Positions 40,443-53,083 of a DNA stretch of 64,000 bases are shown here, piece after piece. Under the pieces are notes generated by a model. It searched no databases. It saw nothing but the letters and a program-made list of their open reading frames with translations, and was not told the origin of the DNA. Positions within the stretch are counted from its first letter, which is position 1. The number at the start of each line of letters is the position of its first letter. Location of the stretch: positions 3,534,001-3,598,000 of the forward strand of contig NC_039481.1 in the NCBI RefSeq assembly GCF_003590095.1, in the 5' to 3' direction. The translations under genes were made by a program, and so were the position numbers. This DNA is from Trichoplusia ni. Lineage: Eukaryota; Arthropoda; Insecta; Lepidoptera; Noctuidae.

Positions 40443-43400
40443 TTATCCTACAAGACTAAAGGGATAGTCAGATGGTAATGAGTTCACAACTTCTTTAGAA
40501 ATCTCCTTATATGCTATTGACATCTTCTCGTGGACTTGATTGATTAGTTCAGGTACGTCGTTCATAGTACGACCAACAGTTGATATAGGTTCCAAGCACT
40601 GGATAACTATATGTCCTGCGAAACGAAAAAAATAATGTAAATTACACATAACAAATAGTACAGATAGTTCAACTCATTTGGGCGCGCGGCGCTCTGTGTG
40701 CGTGCGATTGTCAGCTACTGTTTATTATGGAAGCTTTAATTTGTGTGACAGTGACACACAAATTAAAGCTGTGTTAGTAGACAACGTCACTGTGTATTTA
40801 CAAGGGCTACATGACGCCGCGCGCAAATGTGAGTTGAATTGACTATGCAGCATTGAGTAAAGAAAACCGCAGTGAAGTAGATCTCGGCCGCGGTTGACTT
40901 TGTGCTTGCATTGTTTATTCATTATTTTTGATACATGAATTAAATATGCACGGACACCTAGAGTCGGTCACCAAATATCTGCATGCCATACTAATGTTTT
41001 TAGGAATTGTACCTACCGCGGGAGCGCGCCTTGGGTGGAATACCAAAGAGGATTTGACTCATCTGATCATGGATGGGATTTAGTTAAGAGAGGTGACAAT
41101 GTCTCAAAGTAGACTGTTGCAGTTTTGGACAAGAGTGTTTTGTTTTCGGTGGTAGGCGCCGTGTTCAATTTGGTAAATACTTAGTAGACGTTGCTCTAAT
41201 TAAAATTAGACATTTGTAGTCAACACTCAATTCTATGAATAGAGGGTTGAAGTTTGGAATTCAAAGATTTGGTTCTTGTTTCATTAATTGAAAAAAGGAT
41301 GTTCAAGGAAAATCATAATGATAAGAAATTAACAACATAGAATTTTAAGTAGCCGTATTTGGGTGCCGACAAAAATTAAGAAAAGGGAATACACAAAATA
41401 TTTTTTATAAATTCGTTTCTCTGAATGTTAAAGTCACGCAGAGGTGTTGGGCGAATTGTGATGGGACTGGTAAGAAGATTAAAGTCCAAATTAGAATATA
41501 GATAGGCTACTTTTTTACGAAACGGAAGGGTCATGGAAATTTCAACCTTTAAGATTGAAGTTGAAGACAAAGAAAGACAGGTTATAAAATCGTTTCGAAC
41601 AGTTATTCTTCAAAACAATAAAAATAATACAGTTCCCTGTCAATAGAAAGTCGTAAAGTATTACAGATTTTATAGAGTTGTCAAATGAACATTGTATGCA
41701 GAGTGACAGGGGAAAGGGATAACATGTCATGTATTTAAATGACAATGTTAAAACATAATTTGAGTGTTTCTATTTCATGTTTTGATTGTCTGTCTACAGA
41801 TTGTGAGAATACAGAATGAGAGTTTAGAACTAGGTATTAAGTACCCATAAATAGGTAGTCTGTAGTTACCTTTGTTGAAAATATATTTCTCCTTGTTAAT
41901 GAAGTAGTAAGGAGAGAACACGACGGGTATGATTGGCACTTGCGCAGCCACAGCTATGTTAAAAGCACCTTTTTTGAAAGGCAGCAGTTTCGTGTAATCT
42001 TTGTTTCTTGTACCTTCGGGGAACAACCAAATTTTAGTCTGGAAAATAGAAATTATTCGCGTTACAAACGATTTTTACAAAAGGCTTTGTACATTTTTTT
42101 TACGAAATGTCTGTTTGAATTCCCTCAGGAGTTACTCCAGTTGTGACCTTCGTGTTTGTCTTGATCAAAGCTAAACTGATTATAATATTCCAGTAAGAAT
42201 ATTTTGAGATTGCCAAAGCCTTAGGGTAATTTATGAATGTTTAATTTCAGATTGAACCTAATTATTAACACTGCGTAGGTCTCTATTCCAGTAGTTTGGT
42301 CAAAACCTTGATTCTATTTAATGTTTTATTAATACAAGCTACCGCTTCTTAAAACGAGCTACCTAATACTATTCTGTGTTTCATCCTAGTTCGTTACTGG
42401 CGCATTAAGCAGAATTTATAAGTTTAATATTATCCAAGCCGGGAAGCTTCCTCTGTTTAATAAATGAGAGGAGAAATGTGACGTACGAGGTTATAATGTT
42501 CACGCCACTATTTTCTAATGAAAAGTTAAAAGTAAAATTATGCAGAAATTGTAAGGATGATAACGTTTTTATTACATAAAAGAGATTCATTTGTTATTAC
42601 AAGATAGTCCTACTCATCTGTGCGCGCGGTGCTACGTTTGCATAAGATAGAAGCCATTTACTTTTTATGAAATCTTATTTCAGTGTGAGTGACACACACG
42701 TGACAGCTGTATGAGTACACAACGACACTATATATTAACACGGATTACGCACACATGGCAACGCGCGCAGAAATGAAGTGAATTGACGGTACTAGGGTGT
42801 TTTTTTCTGCAATTTCAAATAAGTATAAGATTCCAGTCTATCTATCACTGGTGGTGTCGTGTAGCGGTGTCGTTTGATATTGATGGTATCAATTTCGAGC
42901 AATTCCATTCGTATCTAAATGTCTAGGTTTTGCTTCGATTTGCCAGAAAAATACTTTGGTGAGTACTGTGAATGTTTTACGTATTATTTCGCCTAGACTA
43001 ATGGACCATCTTTGTACCATTAACTTGGTAGTAAGCAATGGCTTCTGATTCGTTAATAATCGTAAGATATTTTGATAACGTCAGAAATGTGTTGTTATAA
43101 TAACATATTTGTTATTTAAACATATTTATGTATTAATTGCTCATAGAACGTGTGTGTGTTAAAGGTAAGTACCTGGTGCCATAATTACGAATAGTTACTT
43201 TATCTATTGCTTTTTACCCTTGTTATTGTCCTAAAACAGTGAGGTCTTCCGGTAGATCTGTAATCAACTACTCCCTGTAGGGTCTACTAAATTACGTCAC
43301 TAAATTTAGCGCCGTTCAGGGTCACAGATATTCTTACAGGTATAGAGATGTCGATATAAGATCTGTTCTATTAATTTACCTCCGTACAGGATAAATACAA

Positions 43401-46400
43401 AAAGGGTGTCGCTATCGGATTTCCCATGTTAGAGTATCTACAGTCTACAACAAGTTCCGATACTAGTCAGTTCCCTCTCGGACTTTAGAGTTATGAAAAC
43501 TAATTAGCTCAATTGGTTCATTAATCAGCTGACGTTCTTTATAGTTTATATCAATGCAGTGTTGTGATGAAGTCGTAAATAATTTTATACCAAGACGTTT
43601 ACATCTCGAGAATATCCCGGTTAAGTAGGTGACTCTCGTGAAACCTTGTTTACCCTTAATCATCGTGGTTATAGCTTTTGGGGTAACAAAAATGTACGGT
43701 GACGTTCACAGTCTCATAAACACACTGGCCCCTTTTCCAGTTCGGCAAAAATACAATTTCGCAAGTGTCTCGCTGCATTACATATACAATAGACAATTGG
43801 GTATTTTAATAGAATTCCCACTTTTGTTTTACTTTGGAGACTAAAGAGGTTATAAATTATCGCGTACTACTTAAGGAAATCTGGACTATAAATTTCATTG
43901 CCTAATCTAACTGAACCTTAAGGATAGCGGCAATATGGCTTCATAATATTTGCTCACCTTATTTTTGACCATGACGTCAGAGGTCATCTTGAGCTGTTTG
44001 TAGGCCACTTTCGCATTACTCCTGTCTATGAAAACGACGCCGGCCAGGTATGCGGAGAGCCCAAACGGCCATATGTAAAACAATTCCTTTTTGGCAATAG
44101 CCGCCAACTTGTCTACCACTTCCCATATATTAAACATCCCTGAAAACATATTAGAGCAATGAGAATGAATTGCGTAAGGAGGTACAATGATATAAATTAC
44201 GAGTGAAGATGATAACGTGACGCATGTGACGTATATTGTGTCGTTGCTCGGTAGTAAATAAGTAATGAGATTACATAAATACGACATAATTACATACTGA
44301 TTATATAATTTTGCCCCTGAACGAGAACTTTACGCTCAGCGGTTGGATTTTGTTTTTCTTTGTTGTATTTATAGAGCGCCTGTACTATTTATGGTCGAAG
44401 GGCTTACTACGAGGTAATGAAGCCGGGTTTTGCCGTTTTGGAAGCGAGAAGGAGATATGTACTCTGAACTGTGCTTTGCTACTCTAGCTTCAACAGTGGT
44501 ACCATCACATATTGAGAAAATTGTTACTCTCACTACTCCGTATAGAGTAGCGTCTTGTTTGTTTGTACTGTTGCAACTAACTAACTCATGGATTAAGGGT
44601 CAGACCCTTCAAGAGCTCACAGTATATACAGACACAGACTATTTATGTTTTACTTGTAATTCCTCCGGTAGTGCAATGATTGATGACTTTTATGAATGAA
44701 TATTTAATTTGCTCCTATAAATTAATCCTTGTGTCACAGGGGCTTCGCAAACATTCAAGTCACATGCACAACGACATCCAGACTCAGGACAAGCATTGTT
44801 TTACTCACTGCAATTAGTACTTTTATTTAAAAATCCTTCATTCAGAATTTAGATAGATGAGTAAGTTGATATGTTTATTTGTAAATACTAATATTTATCA
44901 ATTTTGAATTGTTTGTTTGAGGCGTAGTGTCCGATAAGCGTGCAAGATGCAACGCAATAAATAGAGTTCAATGTCCACTGCATTCCTTGTTATTTATATA
45001 CTAGACTACTGATTGAATAGAGGAATAAGTAATTGTATTGAATTACCTAATATGTCAAGTGAACTCTGATGATTCGAGACGATAACCGCGCCTCGGTCCT
45101 CGGCCAAAATATGGCCGTCTTTTAGGTGCCATTGTAAACCATATAGTTTTGTAACGTGTTTTAGAAGACCCACTGCAACTCTGAAAATAAAAGTAATAAA
45201 ACATAAGTACTATGCAAAGTTAAAAATATAGAGTTCTAATGCGTATCTATACTTCTATACTAATATATAAAGCTGAAGAGTTTTTTTGTTTGTTTGTTTG
45301 AACGCGCTAATCTCAGGAACTACTGGTCCAAGTTGAAAAAATATTTTTGTGTTGAATAGACCATTCATCTAGGAAGGCTTTAGGCTTCAAACCATGACGC
45401 TGCGACTAATAGGAGCAAGGATACAATGGAAAATGTGAAAAAAATAGGGCAGGAACTTATATCTTCTACCCACGGGGACGAACTCGCGGGCAACAGCTAG
45501 TTTTTAATAAATAAAATAATGCAGTACCTATTGTTGCATTTCCTTTTTATAGGTTAGTAAATTAGTCGTTTATTTTATTAGCTATCATAATTCTTTTGCC
45601 TGACTTCAAGAATTTTAGAACTTTTTTTATGTGTTTAAAATGTTAATAGACCATAAACTAGATTAACTTCTTTTATTTATTTTCCCGATTCGCGCCTATT
45701 TAAAATATTTTTATTATTTAGGCATAACATTACCATATTTTTTTAAAATATTGATTTATTTCTCTCTTTACTTAATAGGCCTTGCAAATCACAAAGCTAT
45801 TAATAATTGTTTATTTCTATATTATCTTGTAAGTCGTATCTAATCTAAAATACCTTGATTTATCTCAATTAGCTAGATAACATACCGATTGCGCATACGG
45901 CTTTTCCCTGTATCGATGAATAAAATCAATACCAACCAAAATAGTCAACACGTGCATTCATTATTTATCTTGTATAATATTTCCTGAATTTATCTAAGAC
46001 CTAACAGCCTACAGATAATTCTTCAAATTCAAAAATAATTAAATCTCATTAAACGTTGCTTTTACGAATAGGTAACTACTGATTCTTGAAATGTTGGTCA
46101 TAATAAACACATTCGGGTATTCATTACTGAAATAACGAAAATAATCAAAATAGAAACATGTAAATATAAATTGGAATACAGTAAAAAAATCACACGAATC
46201 GATTACTCGGTCCCGATAACGTTTGCGTTAAGTGGTTATCTTACGGGCACGATTCAATTTGTATTGTCATCCTCCTAAATTCTTACGATATCAGATGACG
46301 TTGTTTTTATCGGTTCTATCCTTCGTAAGCCAAATTCCCGACTCAAGACGATAGTCCGTTAAAGGCAGATGTAATCCAGAAACGGCAATGATACACAGCT

Positions 46401-48890
46401 GACGCTTCCCACCACGCTTTAGTAATAATAATGAGAAAGCCAAAGCTATTTTATATGCACAATTATTCAGCTAACATCCCACTAAGACGCAGATTAATAA
46501 CTTTTACAATAATGCATATGTAAGCACTTACTATTTAAAAACAAACCATCGTAAATGCTACTTTCATCTCGGAGAAAGTTATCAATTATGTTATAAATCA
46601 TAGAGCCATTCATTCAGTATCGCAATTTGGTCGAAATGTCCAGTTAAGCAATTTCGTTTTGGGACGTGAACTTTAACAAATCATTTTCTATGGCGCCGGG
46701 CGAAATTCGGTCCTCAGTTATATTTTATTTCAGTATTTTCTAATAGCTTGTACGCGAGGAAAATTTTTATGAGTAATTAAAGTATTGTGCTTTTGTAAGA
46801 GGTAGGTTTCATATGACCCTCCACAGAAGCCACGAGTACGTAGTTTTCATTTACTAATGGCCCTGCAGTTAAAAAGAAGACTAACAAAGTGTAACACAAT
46901 GTTTTTTTTACCGCTTTCGTAATAACCCATCCAATTCGTTGCAAGCAATATTTTACCTTAGGTTTTCTCATAACGTACATGGTCCATATATTTTTGTATA
47001 TTTGTTTTTTATGCGATGCCATGCTTATTTGAGTCAAGTGTCTCAAACTGTGATTAGAAGATTGGTAACATGCTGCCAAAAAAAATTACAATATATCCTC
47101 TTTTTTATACGAGGCATTACGGCGATGCCGTTGTAACTGTTAAAAAGTATATATCAAGTTTCATAAGTCTATTTGCTGTTTAATTGATCGAACTGTTTTT
47201 ATTAGGATTACGATAAGTAGGTCAGAAGTCGCGCCAAACAAATACATCTCTAACAAATGTCGTTCGATTTATTGTTTCTCTTCCGCATTTATTAACATCA
47301 TTTGACAAACATTACTTATGCAATCGCTGGCTCAAACCTTACTGTATCCAGTTTTAAAGGCATATGGTTTAAAAAATGTATCAAAAAAATTATAATCGGC
47401 AAATGATGTACCGCTCTACCGTTAACTTTCACTTGTTTCTACTCAATCACATACTGTCATACAAGATGTTATTTGAGACCACATAACATTTTGTGATTTG
47501 CTGTTTTTCACCCCGAAAAACATGTAGTAAACAATTAGAATAGATTAGGCCATTTTTATAGTTGGTTGTAGAATTGATTAAAAGTTAAATGTTTTAACAC
47601 AAACGTGTGACATCCTATAATCGTAAACATAAAACCGAGTACATAACTTGACAAGGTTATATTATTCTCATTAAGACAAAAAGGCTTTTTCAATAGATCA
47701 GATAATTGGTTTTCGTATTCGTGCGTCGCTGTGGTGACCTAAGGGAATTGATTGGGTTGGCCTGATGAGGTTGTCACTAAACTACTCACGCTTTTCCTAA
47801 ATGGCCTTTACTCCCAAACTTTAGGCTCGTTAATCCTAGGGACGCATTTAAGTTCGGTTTATTTATCTAACTAAACTTCCTTACAAAAGTTAATTCGTGT
47901 GTTTTAGCAACTTTGACTATTCGTCGTCGTAAGGGAGTTTTACTTCATTTATTTCTGGAAGGTATATTTTCATTCGTGTTGAAACTTGTGTGGTATATTC
48001 TTAAATTTGAGGAAACTTAAAAAGAAATGAGTTTCTGAAATTAGAGAACTTAGTTTCTATTTTTAATAGATTGAAAATTTATTTGCTTTAGAATTAAGTA
48101 CTAAGACAGCTGACTCATATGATTTACCGACAACTTGCATTTATCCTTAACATTATGTTGCGGAAATCAATTATTTTGATCAATCGATATTTTATGTATT
48201 TTCAAATCAATGTTACGTGTAAATTCTATTGAGATAGGCATGTGCGATTTTATTGATTCGAGGTCAATAATATTGGCCCCGAAAATCACAGCTGTTTGAA
48301 TAAATTAATATTTTTGCATATTTTTTGTATTACAATGTCAAATTGATGTTGAAATTCTTTAAGAAGGTCGTTCACATAAGAATTATCGGATATGTATCAT
48401 GGTAATTTATCATTTTTTTTGTAATACATACATAGATTTAGGAAGATAATAAACATTTTTGAACAGATAACGTTTTAATACCATGAGTTAACTACTTATT
48501 GTTTCATTTAATTATTTTCCTGATTTTCACATTGTTTTTTTTTTATGTAGGGTCAACTAATCGTAATATAATATGGGGTTACATTTTTATTAAAAATTCA
48601 AGGCACTGTTTTTAAGTTTCATAATAAATTGTAGGTAATAAGTATAAGGTGCTTATATTTATTTGATTTAAATGAAAATATGTATAAAAAAATACTTACT
48701 TGGCATTCCTCACATTTTTAGGGCTTAGTAGAAAATATGGCCACATCACAGCTGCCACACATGATGTAGTGAAATAAAATACGAAGAAATTAAAATAGAA
48801 CTTAAATTTACTTGGGCCGGTCTCCTGTGACTTCTTAAAAATATACGTTAATAAACAAGTAACAGCGAATATTAATATTTTGTACCACAT
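40443..48890 (-). CDS. AGPAT: AGPAT-C: 1-acyl-sn-glycerol-3-phosphate acyltransferase
   Basis: Coding exons in transcript order are 48890-48700, 45180-45047, 44139-43958, 42038-41870 and 40615-40443, with lengths 191, 134, 182, 169 and 173 nt, the same as AGPAT-B; 282 residues. All junctions are GT/AG. It is predicted to make phosphatidic acid at the ER. Two N-terminal hydrophobic segments are present. NHQSSLD is at 100-106, FIDR at 145-148, FPEGTR at 175-180 and VPIIPVV at 203-209. Its fourth exon differs from that of AGPAT-B at only 4 of 57 residues, while the first and last exons are far less alike. I start at the ATG at 48890; the frame upstream has only GTG. Introns hold a Helitron copy and two MITE-like elements, yet no coding exon is damaged. 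Confidence 0.95.
40664..40847. mobile_element. MITE-like element, copy A (AGPAT-C intron 4)
   Basis: About 184 bp with terminal inverted repeats. The left end reads ATAGTTCAACTCATTTG then GCGCGCGGCG. The right end, read in reverse, gives ATAGTCAATTCAACTCAC then TTTGCGCGCGGCG. A relative lies at 42604-42794. No protein is encoded. A target duplication is not clear. Confidence 0.6.
40732..40770. repeat. 16-bp perfect inverted repeat inside MITE-like copy A
   Basis: AGCTTTAATTTGTGTG, 7 nt of loop (ACAGTGA), then CACACAAATTAAAGCT. Copy B lacks the outer part of this stem, so it arose in or was lost from one copy. Confidence 0.7.
42604..42794. mobile_element. MITE-like element, copy B (AGPAT-C intron 3)
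   Basis: It shares its left end with copy A (ATAGTCCTACTCATCTG then GCGCGCGGTGCT), and its right end in reverse reads GTCAATTCACTTCATTTCTG then CGCGCG. The middle shares GTGAGTGACACACA and AGCTGT wording with copy A. It is non-coding. Confidence 0.55.
44722..44800 (-). mobile_element. tRNA-derived SINE tail fragment (AGPAT-C intron 2)
   Basis: On the minus strand it holds GTCCTGAGTCTGG, then TTTGCGAAGCCCC and GACACAAGGATTAA. This equals the non-tRNA body and 3' end of the SINE at 37896-38060. The tRNA-like head is missing. Confidence 0.55.
45246..45500 (+). mobile_element. non-autonomous Helitron-like element, copy 2 (AGPAT-C intron 1)
   Basis: It runs from TCTATACTTCTATACTAATA to GCGGGCAACAGCTAG, preceded by A and followed by T, with no target duplication. 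It is about 255 bp and collinear with copies at 16699 and 62801. It lies shortly upstream of exon 2 in the antisense orientation to AGPAT-C. Confidence 0.75.
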
Positions 48891-48947
48891 GTTGCCGGCT
48901 GTGTTTGCACGAAACACACATTCGCACTGCCTTATGTTTATATCCGT

Positions 48948-48952
48948 ACTGA
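48948..48952 (-). promoter_or_regulatory. candidate TCAGT initiator of AGPAT-C
   Basis: TCAGT on the minus strand about 60 nt before the ATG would give a 60-nt unspliced leader. Position and motif match those of AGPAT-B, which supports both assignments. Confidence 0.35.
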
Positions 48953-51900
48953 CTTAATTATTTTATCTTGCTGTTGTGTTTTATCTCGGAAAGACTGACA
49001 ACCAGGAAAAAGGACCAGCAATAGTCTGGGCCAATTGTGATCAGATTTAGTATGATTAATGAGGTAAACTAGTCGGGAGGCTGATGGCCGTGGAGTTTTC
49101 GTTGGTATTCCAGAAAGTGTCAATGAACGATTATTCTGTGTTACCTAACAGTAGCGTTGTTTACATATTTTTTACGACTTCCGATTAATAGTAATAGTTT
49201 TTTAAGCCTTGAAATTGTGTTCGCGATTGTGTATAGAGATATAACCATACATTGGTTTTCGAAAAGCTCATTAAATGGTGGGTCCTAACTGTTTTTGGTA
49301 GGCAGACTGGTAGGGTGAAAACCGATCTAACCAAGGAGTGGGAAGTGGGGACTGCGTTGAGGAGGACAGATAGGCGGTCTCCTCTATCTAGCTGCATTCG
49401 GTTATACTGAAAGCAAGCTGGACTCAGTTGCTGATCTAATTTTTATGTAATGATTGGTGGTAATTATTTTAACTGTAGTAGACCCATTGGTGGTAAATCC
49501 TCACGACATGCGCAATGATTTATTATAAATTGACTTCCTTTATAATTTAGTACAAGGGTAATTCCTACGCTAATCCTTTTATCAAATGAGGGTTTTAACC
49601 TTGACCTAATAATTTTAACAATAATCAATGATAGGTACGATGCGGGAAAGACGTTGCATGCCTTTGTTTATCAAAACATTGTAGTGAATTTTTTTGACGG
49701 GGCCTACAAGAACTCTTAAAAGTAAGAATTACAGCTGTGTAAAAGAAAGGGCGCTTTACACCGTGTAGCACTTTCTTGCTTCCTCACCTGCGCGTGTTGG
49801 TGGTAGGGCTTCTGACCTAATTCCTCTTACAGCTCTCAATCGTAACGAACTCTACCGAATAGATATTGCCGTACACGAGTGCAGATGTACTAAGCATTAT
49901 TCACTACAGGGAGTGAAAAGTTCAAATGATTAAAAAGATTAAAACAGGGTTATGGACTGATTTTGTTTTATCTATCCTAACATACTAAAGGTATGGCGAA
50001 ATTGATTCAATGAATAGATAGCATAGTTTTAACATTTATGTACGAGGATATGATAGCATGACAAGTTTATTTGACATTTTCCGTAATTTTTGCATCCATT
50101 TTCAGAAATTACATTTTCCTTAGTGTTGTATATATCGATTGTTTTTAATCTTATCATCAAAGCACTTCATAGTTAGCACCTAATACTATTGCTGTTCAAG
50201 TCTAATATTGCTGATCATAGTACAAATTTATGATTGTAAATAATTTAGATATCTCTATTGTTTGATTTTATGTATCTAAGCGCTTATCTTCTTGCTGTAC
50301 CGAAACCATTTTATCGAAGTACTGCCAGTTTTGCGAAAGCAGGCAAAAAAATAATATTAACCTATTATTAAAGATAGCACTTTCAATTAATATGTACCGT
50401 CAGTAGCTGAAATTTTCAGGTAATGTATGTATAAAAATGAAGATCAAAATTAGGAAACAGTTGCTACGGTCATGTCTTAGAGAAAATTAAACTTGTGAAT
50501 TTCCTGCCTCAATGTATTTGCTACCTACCGACTTGTTGTTTAAAGCTTATTTGTACAGAATCCTCAGTATCGCGAGTCCGAATTGACCGGTTTTTTTTAT
50601 AATACCTACTTGCCATTTATTCATAATATTCTGTTGATCAATGTTTCACCCTTAAATTTTAAAGCCCATTAATTAAAACTTTACAGCAGCCTGTTAAAAT
50701 GACTTCCCTTGGCAGTAAACGAAAAATCTCCCAAAAAGCGTTTATTCCAAAAATGTACGGGCTTGTTAAAAGATTGATGCGAATCGCTCCCCTCGGTTCG
50801 CTATCAGCTAGCCCGCTTGTTACACCAAATCACTTTACAACCTAATGTCCTCATCGGTGATAACGGTGTTATCGTATACGCCACAGATTATTGTGCCTCA
50901 ATTTTTGTACACTGTGCCTAAAATGCTGGCTTAATACATTGATTAGCGATCGCTTTGATATCGCGCAGATTTAATGACGTTTCTCGTTACGCAAATGTTA
51001 GATTAGATAAAACATTTTTTGTTATGGAGCTAAATTTAATCCTCAAAAGGTAAAGGGTTGGAAAGGAGTTTATTTCGAAATATTATGTATAGACCTTAAC
51101 AGAATGGCACTTAAATATTCACAGTTCAGTTTTTACCGATGCGAATAAAAGTAGGTTTTTAAAGACGTCCTTGTCTCAGGCTTTTGAGTGATATGTGTTC
51201 AAGAAGCTACGTATCAATTTATGTAATAATGTTTCGATGACTTATCGATATATACATGAAATTATATTATAGACACATACAATATATCTTAAATTTTATA
51301 GAGTGTAAAAGACTACCACACATTAGTTAAGAGACGGGGTTCTCTAGGGTTCCATTCTAGGTCCTATTTAGACTTCTAACATCTCTCAATATTAAATTAA
51401 TAATATTGAAATTTTAAGCAACATTCTTCGTTATTATGTAAGTAATAATAGTGTTAACTTTTATCTCCTTGCTAAATGGAAACATAATTCAAATTCAGAA
51501 ACTCGAGTCTGGTCAAAACGTTCTTGTGACAGTTATGTTAGTAGATCGTTGTCTTGTTATTTGTTTAATTAAATCTTACACTTTGTTAACATAAATAAGG
51601 CTTGTACCTTCTTTTATAGCATTATAAAAGTTAGTTTCATTAAGTAAATTGCTTCTTTGTCGAAGAGTATTACTGCTGCAACGATATTACCTTCCTGGCG
51701 ATAGCGCTATTCTGCAACCGCACAGTATAATTACAATCAATTATAGTTGTCATCTACGGAGTCTAATGCAAAGAGCCTAATTAGGTTTCTATAGAATAGA
51801 AAATGTTAATTTGATATTGAAAACATAAGCAAGGTAAGTAGTTTTTACGTTACTTATTAGAAGAATGAGAAAAACACGTGCGGTTTTTCTCCCTTAAGAG

Positions 51901-52537
51901 CGAGAGAATCAGTGTATTAATACGATATTATATGATTTCATATTTTTTTTTTAACTTAAAACCAACACAAAACATTTTCAAACAAATACAATAATAAATA
52001 GGATTTTTTACTTAAACTCATTAAAAAGATAATCGAGTCTTTAATGTTTGTCAACCTCTTTTTAAAATATTATTTCCGTGTTACTATAAAAAGCAGTAAT
52101 AGAAAAAATCTTTTGTAATAATTTCAAGAGCTGCTACAATACGATTCTGAAAATCAGTTTGCGTGACCTAGAAATTGATGGTAAATATGGCAAAGTTTTG
52201 TTCTAAACACAGCTAATGTCACAAAGTGTGGACATAAAAGTTTTATGTATTGCGACGCCTAGTCGTAAACCAGACGATACGGCAAAGTAACCTACATTCG
52301 GGGCGTGAAAAGCACACATTTCGAGGTTCGCAATAACTACCCATTTCACTATTTTACGATCAGACTTTTTATTCCGCATATGAATCACAAATTACCAATT
52401 ATAAAACAAAGTTCTTTGAAGCATAATCAAATTAAGAATTAGGCAGCATTAACTTCAATTGCTAATTAAGTCGTTAAATGACTCTGCTAGTTTCTAATTA
52501 ATCATTGCATTCATGGTGGTTCTTGTACTTTGAAACA
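48953..52537. other. spacer between AGPAT-C and the six-cysteine gene
   Basis: No conventional gene is supported. At 50555-50598 there is an inverted fragment of the AACCGG repeat. A 48-codon ATG frame at 50699-50845, just after an acceptor-like TTTACAG, lies in a locally less AT-rich patch and is noted under findings. A TATA-like TATAAAA at 52400 could serve the next gene. Confidence 0.45.
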
Positions 52538-53083
52538 ATGTTATCAGACAAAATTGAAGTCTTATTCTTTATTACTGCAATTTCGAATGTTTTTACTCCA
52601 GCGAGCTGTGCAAAGCGCACAGTAGTAACTCTACATCCTGATTACACGTACCCTGAGTCTTATAAAGACATGACCTACACAGCGTTAAGTGAAAAGGGGA
52701 GAGAAATGTTCTTTGCTATTAAGACACGTAAGTATATACAACATTAAAATCGACATTCATATGTTAACGTTGGGGTCTTCATGTTTTATTGTAGTCTGCA
52801 GTGCCATCTCAATAGTAAGTATGATTACATTTTAAACAATTAAAGCTACATGTAACAGACACTTAATTTCGCAGATCCATCGTGTTTAGAGAAACAAGGC
52901 GAATGTATACCAAGAGGGAAGTGCGTTGAGAAGAATATGTTGTATTTGACACGTACCTGTTACACCCGTGATCTGGTCTGCTGCTACAGTGACATCATCG
53001 TCAACCCCGAGGTCGAGCGCATCACGAAGTACCCCCAGCCTGCCCAAATCTTCAAATATAAATATGGAACAACACCGAATTAA
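52538..53083 (+). CDS. small secreted six-cysteine protein
   Basis: Two coding exons, 52538-52727 and 52875-53083, are joined across a 147-nt intron (donor GTAAGT, acceptor TTTCGCAG), giving 132 residues. Residues 1 to about 25 form a signal peptide: a short polar start, a hydrophobic core (VLFFITAISNVF) and a likely cut after PASCA. Exon 2 begins with a compact cysteine motif: C-x6-C-x5-C-x11-C-x6-CC. The spacing and final CC recall a shortened clip-type domain, but no protease domain follows; the chain ends in a Tyr- and Pro-rich tail. I do not recognise the family. It may be an extracellular peptide, cuticle- or immunity-related, but that is inference. The start is the first ATG in frame; an upstream exon is possible. 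Confidence 0.75.

Noticed and set aside
46777..47079. 100-codon minus-strand frame in AGPAT-C intron 1
   Set aside because: It starts with TTG, has no recognisable domain, and lies on the intron's sense strand without good splice sites on both sides.
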